Made by a program: the position numbers and the translations under genes. From positions 1-30,971 of the forward strand of contig CAYPHA010000055.1 of assembly GCA_964410215.1 (NCBI GenBank): a stretch of 30,971 nt of DNA, read 5' to 3'. This DNA is from CAYPHA01 sp964410215 (GTDB lineage: Bacteria; Calditrichota; Calditrichia; Calditrichales; CAYPHA01). The first letter of the stretch is position 1; every line of letters starts with the position of its first letter. Positions 9,664 through 18,397 of this stretch are shown here, piece after piece. The notes below the pieces were generated by a model. That model was not told where the DNA came from, did no database searches, and worked only from the letters and a program-made list of their open reading frames with translations.

Positions 9664-9789
9664 ATGAGAAGGATTATTTGCCTTTTGAACGGCAAGCCAA
9701 TCGATCAGGTGCCCATCAGGCTGGTTGATGACGAAATCGCTGTGTTCTATAATGGCACATTCACTACAACCATTCCGATGGCGCGATGA
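9664..9789 (+). pseudogene. Possible relic of a URO-D-family gene start
   Basis: A 41-codon frame starts MRRIICLLNGKPIDQVPIRL and stops at 9789. It aligns with the N-terminus of the complete URO-D-like gene at 14187 (RERLFACLKGNLVDHVPIWL), sharing the L..G...D.VPI.L pattern that begins URO-D/methyltransferase-like proteins; 8 of 21 positions are identical by eye. After the stop, a second frame carries readable coding-like text (DDVWYIKIDKKSALKHLAAE) up to a stop at 9851-9853. I read the gap as the decayed remains of one or two genes between GH2 and the large fusion gene. The remains are short, so chance similarity is possible. Confidence 0.38.
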
Positions 9790-9868
9790 CGTGTGGTATA
9801 TCAAAATCGACAAAAAATCGGCTCTCAAACACCTGGCTGCAGAGAACCATTAAAGAGAAAAGGATGAA

Positions 9869-12800
9869 ATGAAAAAAAGTGTGGTATACTTGATGACTTT
9901 GGCCCTTTTCCCGGCCCAGGTCTTTGGACAGAAACTGGAAAATGATCGATTCAGGATAAATGTAGAAGACAGTAAGACAATCGTGATGAGTGAACAGGGC
10001 AAGAGAACACAAACGTTCAAGCTCGATTTTGTCGTACTGTACAACGTCATAGATCCACAGCTGCGAATGAGTGAGATGAGCGAGATTCGCTATAGTATTC
10101 CTTCATGGACTGCTGTGGATCCTAAAAAGGCCAATATAGTAAGAATTGTAAATGGCGAGGATTATTTTGCGGTCGGCGACGGCTTTGATCCAGGAATCCT
10201 CAAGGGAAGCAACAAAGGCAGAACCAATGACATTTTTCAGGCGGCGCCGTCCTTCTGGATATCTGCCAAGAGTCATTCTGTTACCGATAATGGGATCACG
10301 TTCTCTTTTAAAAAGCATCCATTGTTTTCATTGACGGCATTTCTTAGTTTGGAGGCCGACTCGGCATATCCCAAGCTCTCTTTTCAGTTCGAACCTCTAA
10401 AGAGTGGATATTATTCAGTGGGATACGTCGGGGCTCCCGGCAGCGATCTTTCTGCATGCGATGAGATCTGGCAGCCGTTGGTCTGGCAGGAGAAGCGATT
10501 TCCTGAGGCCAGCCATGTTACGCTGGCGTTCCGTTGTCCGGTTCCATCAGCCTTCGTTACCGAAAGGGGAGTGACAACAGGTGTGGTTGCTGATCCTGGG
10601 GAATACCCTTTTGAGCCCTTACCACTCAGCACGAATTCCCGTTTCGGCATTGCCGTAAGAGATGTCGGAGGAAAAGCCCGTGCTATGCTGTTTGCTCCTG
10701 CTCTTGGAGGTTTGGGCTCAGAGATGAATGCAGGCAGTCAATATGCGTTCGCTATGCGATTGTTCACCACCGTTAGCGATGCGATGGAAGCGCAGGAGAA
10801 AGTTGCCAGAGAACTTTACGGCTTCCGGGATTATCGTAATAATGCCCTGGGATCCTTGAACCGCACCATGGACAACTTCAGCGACTATATCATGAGCAAG
10901 TACAGCCTGTTCGACGAGAAATACAAAGGCTGTAACTATTCGACCGATGCGCCGGGGGCTGTGAAGAACGTCTCGAGTATTGATCCGATCGATCTGTCGA
11001 TTATAATGGATGATAAACAGATGTTCGAGCGTCGTGCATATCCTTACATGGAGTACATGCTCTCGCGAGGTAAATTCCTGTTTACGGTGGATGAAAAGCA
11101 GAAAACTCAATTCCCGTCATACCGGCTGAACGGACCGGTGGCACCGGTCAGCGAGTTGTCGTCGTTGTATTCGATGTTTCACAAAGCGACACCACTGTTT
11201 ATGACGCTGGCACAAAAGGAATTTAGAAGCTCCCGGGTACGAAATCTGAATGTGCCGGACAAAGGGGATACCTGGTGGAATGCATTGTCGATCTACAGGA
11301 CAACGGGAGACAAAGACCTTCTCGCTAAGGCTATAAAAGGGGCTGACGACTACATTCAAAAACGGCTTGGGAAGGCACAGACAAACTTTAAAGACCCGGA
11401 TGCGCCGGGAGGCGCCTTTTTCTGGACCGGATTTGCTCCGCGCTACATTGACCTTCTCATGCTGTATGAGGCGTCAGGAGAAAGCCGTTTCCTCGATGCT
11501 GCCAGAACCGGTGCCCGAAGATACGCCCAGTTTGTTTACATGAGTCCAGCTATCCCCGACCGCGATATCATCGTGAACAAAGGCGGGAAAGCTCCCGAGT
11601 ACTGGTACTTGAAAGGTAAAGGACATAAACAAGTCCATCTGCCTGAGGAGAGCGTCCCGGCCTGGAGAGTGTCGGCTATGGGTCTCACACCGGAATCTAG
11701 TGGAACCAGCCAGGGACATCGTGCCATATTCATGGCCAACCACGCCCCGTGGATGCTGAAGATCGGTTACCTGACAAAAGATCAATTCCTGATGGATATT
11801 GCCCGCTCGGCAGTGATCGGACGATATCGGAATTTTCCCGGATATCACATTAACACGGCCCGGACGACGGCCTATGAAAAGAAGGAATTTCCGCTGGTCG
11901 GGCACATGGAGCAAAGCGTGAATTCCTTCCATTACAATCACCCGTTGCCGATGCTTTCGATGTTGGTCGATTACCTGGTCACGGATGCCTATGTCCGCTC
12001 AAACGGTCAGATCGACTTCCCTTACAATTATAGCGAGGGGTATGCCTATATGCAGAATAAAGCCTACGGAGCGATGAGAGGATCATTCTTCGGCCGAAAT
12101 GATGCGCTGTTGTGGATGCCGAAAGGTTTACTTCAGGTCCCTGATCAGATCAACTATCTCTCAGCCCGTGGTGAAAACGATCTCTATGTCGCATTAATGA
12201 ACGAGTCGCAAGAGGATATGGATGCAGAGATAGTGTTTAATAGAGACCTCCTCGCTGCGGTTGCGGGTACAGATTATGCAGTTGAAGTCATCTCCGGGAA
12301 AGATATATCAAGCGCGACTCTCAGCGATGGCAAAATGCGTGTGCCCGTCAAAGCTCGCGGTTTGACGGCGCTGGTTATTAGAAAGCTGAGAGTGATACCA
12401 GTGTTCCAGGACAAGATTGCCGACCTCGATGAAACTGCCGCCTGGGATCTTGATATGGTCGACCTGAAAGGCGTGGCAGGGAGAGCCATGATACTCAACC
12501 TTGGCTCAGCGAACCGATACGCTTATGTCTTCCTGGAATACAGCAAACAAGACTATATTAAAGTTGAACTGATCTATAACAACGGTGGGGTGGAGAAACG
12601 GGTTGAAAAGACCGCGTTCCCCTGGGAGTTCACTGCACCTCTGTCCGCCGATGCGGATACCTTTACTTTTACTCTCAACGGCCATAAACCGGACGGAACA
12701 GTTACAGCGATCACCCCGTTGACCACCCTCAAGTGTAACGCGTCAGTTGCGGATACAACCACTATTCTGGCTCTGGGAAACTCAATTACCGCAAGAAGAC

Positions 12801-14128
12801 TTTCTTACCGCAGCATTCTTATACCTGCATTAACCGACAAAGGATTGGCATTTAAATTCATTGGGCCGGAAAAGGATTCGGTCTCTCACCATGCTGGATA
12901 TGGCGGAAGAAATACAAAGGATCTCCTCAATATTTCGAAAGAAGTTTACACCAGGTATCCAGCCGATATCGTAATGATTCATTCGGGGCACAATAACTTC
13001 AGCAAAGATAAGCCAGTTCAGGGGATTGTCCGCGATACCGAAGCGATTATTGATAACATCAGGGAGATCAATCCCGAGGTGAAGATTCTGTTGGCCCAGG
13101 TGATCCCGGCCGGGAAACTGCCTAAATACTCGTATATTCCTGAGTTGAACAGAGAACTGGAATCGCTTGCGGAGCGCCTCGTAAACAAAGGGATTAACAT
13201 TACTCTGGTTAACCAGGAAGATGGGTTTGATTGGCGGACGGATACGGTAGAGGATAAGGTGCATCCTAATTCCTCCGGGGCAAAGAAGATGTCAGAGAAA
13301 TGGATGACGGCACTTTTACCGGCTCTTGGTCATACGGAAGTGTTGGCATACGAGCAGTTACGGCTTTGGGAGGGGCCTGCTCCCGGAGTTGCAGCTGACA
13401 TAACCCCCGAAAAGAACCTTCCTCGAGGACGCGTATCTCACGTTAGTATTCCAACGCTCGATGTTTACCGCCCGCATAAACCCAACGGAATCGCCATGAT
13501 CATCTGCTCGGGAGGGGCTTATGAAAAGCTTGCGTCCGGACCGCTCGGCCTTGGAGCAGCTGACGAATTTTTGAGAGACGGCTATACCGTCTTTTCTCTC
13601 AAATACCGATTATCTCCCCCGTCAACGAATGTTGTTAAGGACGCTTGTATGGATGGGGCCCGGGCGGTGCGTTTGATCAGGAGTCGTGCCAAAGAATGGA
13701 AAATAGATCCGGAACGCATCGGTATGGTTGGTTTCTCTGCCGGCGCAAACATGATTTTGAATCTGGCATGTAATAATGATAAAGGCGACCCGAATGCCGA
13801 GGATCCGCTTGAAAGGTTGAGTGGTAGGCCAAATTTTATGGTTCTCGCAGCTCTTTGGGGTCACGAACAGAAGAAAATAGGGGACTGGGCCATTCACTCG
13901 GAGCTTCCTCCCGCGTTAATCCTTACCGCTCGGGATGATCATGTGGCACCGGTCAAAGAAGTAGAAGCTATAGCCAGAGCGTTACGTGCGGCAGAAGTTC
14001 CGGTACAACTTGAAATCTATGATCGTGGCGGTCACATGGCTTTCAATTTCCCATCGCCGCCTGCTGCTGACTGGCCACAGCGCTTCAGGAAGTGGATCAA
14101 GCAATTGAATGTCGAATCTCATAACTAA
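9869..14128 (+). CDS. Secreted multidomain protein: putative glycan-active region + SGNH esterase + alpha/beta-hydrolase esterase
   Basis: A 1419-residue protein with AAAGGA upstream of the ATG and a signal peptide ending AQVFG/Q. Residues about 22-330 look like beta-sandwich and about 345-790 like a helical toroid ending in a small beta-domain. The overall look is that of (alpha/alpha)-barrel polysaccharide lyases or glycosidases, but I cannot place it in a named family or pick catalytic residues. Residues about 965-1155 are an SGNH/GDSL hydrolase: ALGNSIT with nucleophile Ser972, the AGYGG block, HSGHNN, and D1129-K-V-H1132. Residues about 1165-1419 are an alpha/beta hydrolase of the esterase/BD-FAE type: CSGGAYEKL oxyanion region, VGFSAGA with Ser1290, acid D1356 or D1357 in ARDDHVAP, and His1389 in GGHMAF. 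All catalytic residues of both esterases are present. It probably deacylates and cleaves a decorated polysaccharide. Base composition looks more GC-rich than in both neighbours. Confidence 0.85.
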   Translation: MKKSVVYLMTLALFPAQVFGQKLENDRFRINVEDSKTIVMSEQGKRTQTFKLDFVVLYNVIDPQLRMSEMSEIRYSIPSWTAVDPKKANIVRIVNGEDYFAVGDGFDPGILKGSNKGRTNDIFQAAPSFWISAKSHSVTDNGITFSFKKHPLFSLTAFLSLEADSAYPKLSFQFEPLKSGYYSVGYVGAPGSDLSACDEIWQPLVWQEKRFPEASHVTLAFRCPVPSAFVTERGVTTGVVADPGEYPFEPLPLSTNSRFGIAVRDVGGKARAMLFAPALGGLGSEMNAGSQYAFAMRLFTTVSDAMEAQEKVARELYGFRDYRNNALGSLNRTMDNFSDYIMSKYSLFDEKYKGCNYSTDAPGAVKNVSSIDPIDLSIIMDDKQMFERRAYPYMEYMLSRGKFLFTVDEKQKTQFPSYRLNGPVAPVSELSSLYSMFHKATPLFMTLAQKEFRSSRVRNLNVPDKGDTWWNALSIYRTTGDKDLLAKAIKGADDYIQKRLGKAQTNFKDPDAPGGAFFWTGFAPRYIDLLMLYEASGESRFLDAARTGARRYAQFVYMSPAIPDRDIIVNKGGKAPEYWYLKGKGHKQVHLPEESVPAWRVSAMGLTPESSGTSQGHRAIFMANHAPWMLKIGYLTKDQFLMDIARSAVIGRYRNFPGYHINTARTTAYEKKEFPLVGHMEQSVNSFHYNHPLPMLSMLVDYLVTDAYVRSNGQIDFPYNYSEGYAYMQNKAYGAMRGSFFGRNDALLWMPKGLLQVPDQINYLSARGENDLYVALMNESQEDMDAEIVFNRDLLAAVAGTDYAVEVISGKDISSATLSDGKMRVPVKARGLTALVIRKLRVIPVFQDKIADLDETAAWDLDMVDLKGVAGRAMILNLGSANRYAYVFLEYSKQDYIKVELIYNNGGVEKRVEKTAFPWEFTAPLSADADTFTFTLNGHKPDGTVTAITPLTTLKCNASVADTTTILALGNSITARRLSYRSILIPALTDKGLAFKFIGPEKDSVSHHAGYGGRNTKDLLNISKEVYTRYPADIVMIHSGHNNFSKDKPVQGIVRDTEAIIDNIREINPEVKILLAQVIPAGKLPKYSYIPELNRELESLAERLVNKGINITLVNQEDGFDWRTDTVEDKVHPNSSGAKKMSEKWMTALLPALGHTEVLAYEQLRLWEGPAPGVAADITPEKNLPRGRVSHVSIPTLDVYRPHKPNGIAMIICSGGAYEKLASGPLGLGAADEFLRDGYTVFSLKYRLSPPSTNVVKDACMDGARAVRLIRSRAKEWKIDPERIGMVGFSAGANMILNLACNNDKGDPNAEDPLERLSGRPNFMVLAALWGHEQKKIGDWAIHSELPPALILTARDDHVAPVKEVEAIARALRAAEVPVQLEIYDRGGHMAFNFPSPPAADWPQRFRKWIKQLNVESHN

Positions 14129-14186
14129 AAAATGTTCTGCCCGTGTCGTCACATGAGGCTCAAGCAGGGTTAAAAGGTGTAATCTT

Positions 14187-15371
14187 ATGAACAAAATTAA
14201 CACACTTATGACCAGCCGAGAAAGGTTATTTGCCTGTCTAAAAGGTAATCTAGTCGACCATGTGCCGATCTGGCTTTTATACCCCTATCATAAAACGGAT
14301 TATTACATCGATGTGCGAAAACATCCAAAATATAAGATCATTTTTGAAGCTTCAAAAAAATATTCAATAATGCTTAACCGGAGAAGTTTGGGTGCGGCAC
14401 CACACGCTCCTGCTTTACACCTTCGGATGTCTGGTATACCGCTATATGAAAAATCCGTCAAATGTTTTCGAAAAGATGAGACAGATTCTGATTCTCGGGT
14501 AATAAGAGATTATATTGAATATGGCAGCAACTCCATTTATGAGGAAACATCCTATCGAAGTGATTCCACTGCCGAAAAAAAACCGATACGTAATGACGAG
14601 CATCTTGAATTTTTTTGCAACCTTCCCATCGAAAGAGATAAAAAACTTATACAGAAGGCATTGGAAGCACAATTGCCAATATACCTTAGAGAAAGGGAAG
14701 AATTTCCTCTGGAATATGGAGCAATGATGCTGGACATGGGTGAACCTATTTTACCGCTATATTTCGCTGCAAATCTCGATCAATATCCAATCTGGTCCAT
14801 CACACATAATAATCTTATCAGGAATTTTCTTGACCGGGTTATGGAACGTATGAGAATTATTTATACCTGGTGTCTGGAAAAAAATTTAGCTGATGTTTAT
14901 TTTTTAGTAGGTAGTGAACTGGCATCTCCTCCCATGTTCAGCCCGGAAACATTTCGCCAATGGATTGTTCCTTATGCAAAAAAAATTATTGAACTGATCC
15001 ACAGTTATGGCAAGGTGGTTATCCAACATTATCATGGGCAGATCAAAGAGATTTTACCGGATTTTAAAACAATGGCCCCTGATGCCCTGCATACCATCGA
15101 AGAACCTCCAATAGGCAATTGTATATTTAATGACGCTTATGCGATTGTTAAAGACAATATTACCCTTATCGGAAATATCCAGTATGATGATTTTTACAGA
15201 TTTACTCCAGACGAAATAAAGAGGGCTGTCGTGAAATTATTAAATGAAAATAAGGGAAGAAAATTTATATTATCACCCACTGCCGGACCATTTATGGAAA
15301 ACATTCCTGATATTATGGTGAAAAACTACATCACGTTTATGGAAACGGCCTGGCATTATGATTGGAAATAA
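14187..15371 (+). CDS. URO-D / corrinoid methyltransferase-like family protein
   Basis: A 394-residue cytoplasmic protein without signal peptide; AGGTG lies upstream of ATG 14187. TSRERLFACLKGNLVDHVPIWL at the N-terminus is the opening of the uroporphyrinogen-decarboxylase superfamily. Further matches are the PEFR-like block (SPETFRQWIVPYAKKIIELIHSYG) and HYHG (H281, H283), which falls where MtaA/CmuA-type methyltransferases bind zinc and true URO-D enzymes bind porphyrin. The later Cys expected for a full zinc site is not obvious (ILSPTAGPF occupies the region). It is therefore unlikely to be HemE and may be a divergent methyltransferase or an uncharacterised branch. Members of this branch occur near glycoside hydrolases, where demethylation of methylated sugars or a metabolic side role has been guessed; the role here is unknown. 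Confidence 0.75.
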   Translation: MNKINTLMTSRERLFACLKGNLVDHVPIWLLYPYHKTDYYIDVRKHPKYKIIFEASKKYSIMLNRRSLGAAPHAPALHLRMSGIPLYEKSVKCFRKDETDSDSRVIRDYIEYGSNSIYEETSYRSDSTAEKKPIRNDEHLEFFCNLPIERDKKLIQKALEAQLPIYLREREEFPLEYGAMMLDMGEPILPLYFAANLDQYPIWSITHNNLIRNFLDRVMERMRIIYTWCLEKNLADVYFLVGSELASPPMFSPETFRQWIVPYAKKIIELIHSYGKVVIQHYHGQIKEILPDFKTMAPDALHTIEEPPIGNCIFNDAYAIVKDNITLIGNIQYDDFYRFTPDEIKRAVVKLLNENKGRKFILSPTAGPFMENIPDIMVKNYITFMETAWHYDWK

Positions 15372-15398
15372 TTGATCCGTTCATAATTGAGGATCAAT
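15371..15398 (+). terminator. Hairpin directly after the URO-D-like gene
   Basis: ATTGATCC (15371-15378) and GGATCAAT (15391-15398) form a perfect 8-bp stem around a 12-base loop, beginning at the last base of the stop codon. The tract that follows is T/A-rich but lacks an immediate U-run, so it may be an attenuator or mRNA 3'-end stabiliser instead of a full intrinsic terminator. Confidence 0.35.
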
Positions 15399-15468
15399 TC
15401 TTGATCTTTAAAATAATTTTTACAAAATTTGAAAAAGTAATCGAAATTAACTCAACAGAGGATTATCT

Positions 15469-16269
15469 ATGAAAATCTTGTTTAGAATTTTACTTTTCTT
15501 TCTAACAATCGCGATTGGCTGTCTTTCCTGTAAGGAAGAAAAAATAGTTAATAAAATTATTGTTAAAGAGGATGGTAAAGCTTATACCAGATCGGGCGAG
15601 TTGTTCACTGGAAAATATATTTTTTATGCCAGTAACGGTCAGAAAATCAGGGAAATTGATTATAAGAATGGATTAAAAGACGGTGTTCACATTGAATGGT
15701 ATAGTAATGAAAATAAGAGGGAAGAATCCTATTATTCAAATAACAAAAAATCCGGCGTTCAGAAAAAATGGTTTAGGAACGGCCAGATTCAAGAAGAAAT
15801 GGAATATCAAGAAGGAGATTTAGAAGGTAAATATAAGAAATGGGATGAGCAAGGTAACCTGATTTATAAGGCAAATTTTAGCCGCGGAAAAGTCCAGGGG
15901 AAAGAATATTTTTGGTATGCCAATGGCGAATTGTGGAAAGATAACAACTATGATAAGGGGAAAAAAGCAGGTGAATGTTCAGAATATTTTGATAATGGAC
16001 AGATAAAGACGAAAGAGAATTACAAAGCAGGAATATTAGAAGGTGAATGGCATCGCTGGTATGAAAATGGTCAAAAATCAGAAGAAGCCGTATTTGTGAA
16101 CGGTCAGATGCACGGGCTACGTCAACAATGGTATCAGAATGGTCAAAAAAAACTTGAACAATATTTTGATTCTGGCAGGCCGGACGGATTATATCTATTT
16201 TGGGATCAAGCAGGGAATAAAATACATGAGCTGACATTTAAAGATGGTGAACGAATGGAACAGAGATAA
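15469..16269 (+). CDS. MORN-repeat (YwqK-like) lipoprotein
   Basis: A 266-residue predicted lipoprotein. The hydrophobic leader FRILLFFLTIAIGCLSC contains two candidate lipidation cysteines (C18 and C21) and is followed by a charged linker. Residues 48-263 are entirely MORN_2-type repeats with consensus G....WY.NGQ......Y..G. Proteins of this type are often labelled 'toxin-antitoxin system YwqK family antitoxin', but this copy is exported and has no toxin partner here. MORN units form extended beta-hairpin sheets used as scaffolds, so a structural or binding role at the cell envelope is more plausible than antitoxin activity. GAGG lies near the start ATG. It sits between the URO-D-like gene and the symporter block; no functional link to the sugar genes can be shown. 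Confidence 0.8.
   Translation: MKILFRILLFFLTIAIGCLSCKEEKIVNKIIVKEDGKAYTRSGELFTGKYIFYASNGQKIREIDYKNGLKDGVHIEWYSNENKREESYYSNNKKSGVQKKWFRNGQIQEEMEYQEGDLEGKYKKWDEQGNLIYKANFSRGKVQGKEYFWYANGELWKDNNYDKGKKAGECSEYFDNGQIKTKENYKAGILEGEWHRWYENGQKSEEAVFVNGQMHGLRQQWYQNGQKKLEQYFDSGRPDGLYLFWDQAGNKIHELTFKDGERMEQR
15610..16257 (+). repeat. Nine in-frame 72-bp MORN units without gaps
   Basis: Cutting the protein at the leading Gly gives nine consecutive units of exactly 24 residues (starting GKYIF, GVHIE, GVQKK, GKYKK, GKEYF, GECSE, GEWHR, GLRQQ, GLYLF). No insertion or deletion occurs between units. The DNA copies have diverged, so this is an old repeat conserved at protein level, not a recent tandem expansion. 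Confidence 0.85.
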
Positions 16270-16313
16270 TCTTGTTTAACCGCGATCTGCAATACGATTT
16301 GAATTACAGTATC

Positions 16314-16433
16314 ATTTAACAGATTTCCGGCCAGGCATTCAATAATTTATTCATAAATTATAACGGTTCGTTTATTACATTTCACATTTGTCAATATTTC
16401 TTCCCTTAAGCTGCTTTACCAAATCTGTTAAAT
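16314..16433 (+). repeat. Perfect 13-bp inverted repeat upstream of the symporter gene
   Basis: ATTTAACAGATTT (16314-16326) recurs as its exact reverse complement AAATCTGTTAAAT (16421-16433), with 94 bp between the arms. Both arms lie in the 248-bp non-coding gap in front of the probable operon at 16518. They could be paired operator sites or the base of a long cruciform. I see no transposase or insertion-sequence-like content between the arms. Confidence 0.55.
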
Positions 16434-16517
16434 ATAAAAATTTTTTGTTCTGACGAATTTAATAATACCTACATACTTTTAATTATCGCTTTTGACATCT
16501 AACAAAGGAATAAGTTT

Positions 16518-18230
16518 ATGAATGGATTAGACTACCTGGTTATGTTTTTTTACATCTTGGGTATCTTTTATGTTGGTGCCATGTATGGTAAACGGATTAA
16601 GAACACGAAGGATATGTTTGTCGCCGGCGGACAGTCGCCGTGGTGGGTATCCGGTCTGAGCAGCTTTATGACGATGTTCTCTGCGGGTACTTTTGTTGTC
16701 TGGGGCGGTATTGCTTACAAATACGGTTGGGTAGCTGTAAGTATCAATATGTGTTACGGGATTGCCGCTCTGCTGGTTGGTTATTTTCTGGCTGCCAGGT
16801 GGCGGAAGCTTGGTGTGACCACACCGGCGGAATATCTCAGGTTGCGATTTGGTAAAGCCGCCATCCATTTTTATACCTGGGTCATGATGATCTACAGACT
16901 GGCCGGTGTAGCGGTGGCCCTGTATTCACTGGCTGTTATTCTGACGGCGCTGATGCCCCTGAGTTCTGGAAACATCTTTCAGGATGCTTCTACAGGTAAT
17001 CTTTCTATTCTCTGGGCGGTGCTCTTCTTCGGATCGATTGTTGTAACCTATACCATGATCGGCGGTTTATGGGCTGTGCTTATGACGGATGTACTTCAAT
17101 TTATCGTCTTGAATATGGCGGTACTTTTTGTCATACCCCTTAGTTTCATGGATGCCGGTGGCATCGGACATGTGATATCTGCTCTGCCGGATGGATTTTT
17201 ATTGCCTACGGGAGGAGGCTATACCTGGCTGTTTCTGGCCGGCTGGACCGCCATTCACTTTTTTATGCTGGGTGCGGAATGGGCATTCGTTCAAAGATAT
17301 TTAGCAGTACCCGGCATGAAGGATGCGAAAAAATCGTCTTACCTGTTTGGAGTGTTATATCTTATCAGTCCGTTTCTCTGGCTTCTGCCCCCTATGATGT
17401 ACCGGGCCATCAATCCGGATGCCAATCCGGAAGAAGCGTATATTCTTGCCTGTCAGAATGTCCTGCCCCCCGGTATGCTGGGATTGATGGTTGCTGCCAT
17501 GTTTTCGGCAACCGCCAGTATGGTAAGCTCACAGCTCAATGTTTTTGCCGGCGTTTTAACGCATGATTTCTACCATAAAATTATTAAGCCGGATGCTTCA
17601 GAAGACAGTCTTGTACGCACCGGTCGCATATTGACCATCGTCCTGGGTGCGTTCATTATCTTTGTTGCTATTATGGTGCCGCACATGGGAGGGGCAGAAG
17701 ATGTTATTATCAGCATAACGAGTTTAATTGTTACGCCTCTTTTACTACCAAGTGTTTGGGGTATGTACAGTAAACGTATAACTCAAAATGATATCTGGCC
17801 AACCGCTCTGATCAGCTTTGGACTTGGTGCGATCGTCAAATTTGGATTAATAACGGGGGGCTGGTTTGAAAGCATTGAAAACTTGACAAAAATTAGTGAA
17901 TGGATATCAAATAATTTAAGGTCGTTGGAAATCGTTGTCGGTGTCATATTACCTGCTGTTATTATGACACTGCTGCAACTTAGAAGAAGAGAAGTTAGTG
18001 AGGGATGGAAAATATTGGATACACAAGCAGCTCTTGAAGAGAAGCATGTTAAGTTACAGGCTAGCTCCCTTCCTGCAAAAATCGTCGCCTGGGCAATTGG
18101 ATTTTGTGCTCTTTTGATTTTCGTATTATGGATTGTCGACCGTGATATAGTATTGCTTGCCTTCTCAATCTTTTTAGCAGTGGTTACTATTCTTGCGGTA
18201 TGGACAGCATACAGGATTAAAAGCCCGTAA
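16518..18230 (+). CDS. Sodium:solute symporter (SSS/SLC5 family)
   Basis: A 570-residue inner-membrane protein made almost entirely of hydrophobic segments (roughly 13-15 by eye). AAAGGA sits eight bases before the ATG. The N-terminus DYLVMFFYILGIFYVGAMYG followed by KDMFVAGGQSPWWVSGLSSF is typical of SSS transporters, as is the later MVAAMFSATASMVSSQLNVF region, which in this family contributes to sodium binding. Substrate probably is a sugar or sugar acid generated by the nearby exported enzymes. This is the first gene after the regulatory-looking gap and probably starts the transcription unit that runs to 30826. The downstream spacing of 167 bp to the FAD protein leaves room for a second promoter. 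Confidence 0.92.
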   Translation: MNGLDYLVMFFYILGIFYVGAMYGKRIKNTKDMFVAGGQSPWWVSGLSSFMTMFSAGTFVVWGGIAYKYGWVAVSINMCYGIAALLVGYFLAARWRKLGVTTPAEYLRLRFGKAAIHFYTWVMMIYRLAGVAVALYSLAVILTALMPLSSGNIFQDASTGNLSILWAVLFFGSIVVTYTMIGGLWAVLMTDVLQFIVLNMAVLFVIPLSFMDAGGIGHVISALPDGFLLPTGGGYTWLFLAGWTAIHFFMLGAEWAFVQRYLAVPGMKDAKKSSYLFGVLYLISPFLWLLPPMMYRAINPDANPEEAYILACQNVLPPGMLGLMVAAMFSATASMVSSQLNVFAGVLTHDFYHKIIKPDASEDSLVRTGRILTIVLGAFIIFVAIMVPHMGGAEDVIISITSLIVTPLLLPSVWGMYSKRITQNDIWPTALISFGLGAIVKFGLITGGWFESIENLTKISEWISNNLRSLEIVVGVILPAVIMTLLQLRRREVSEGWKILDTQAALEEKHVKLQASSLPAKIVAWAIGFCALLIFVLWIVDRDIVLLAFSIFLAVVTILAVWTAYRIKSP

Positions 18231-18397
18231 AAAACGATATAAAATAATATTAAGAAGCAATGCATGAAATTTTTGGCGTATTCCATAAATATTGATTATT
18301 CCACAAATTGGGCATTAATAAAAGGAGTTGATAACGAAAAAAATGTTCTATGCAATTTTTTGAATGACAGATTTTATGAATAAGAGAGGTTATTATC

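Noticed and set aside
11474..11941. 155-codon open frame on the minus strand
   Set aside because: Antisense to the large fusion gene in its more GC-rich stretch, where long shadow frames are expected; no protein-like motifs.
16492..16497. TTGACA resembling a -35 box before the symporter gene
   Set aside because: Only about 20 bases from the start codon, so a -10 element would overlap the ribosome site; no TATAAT-like partner.
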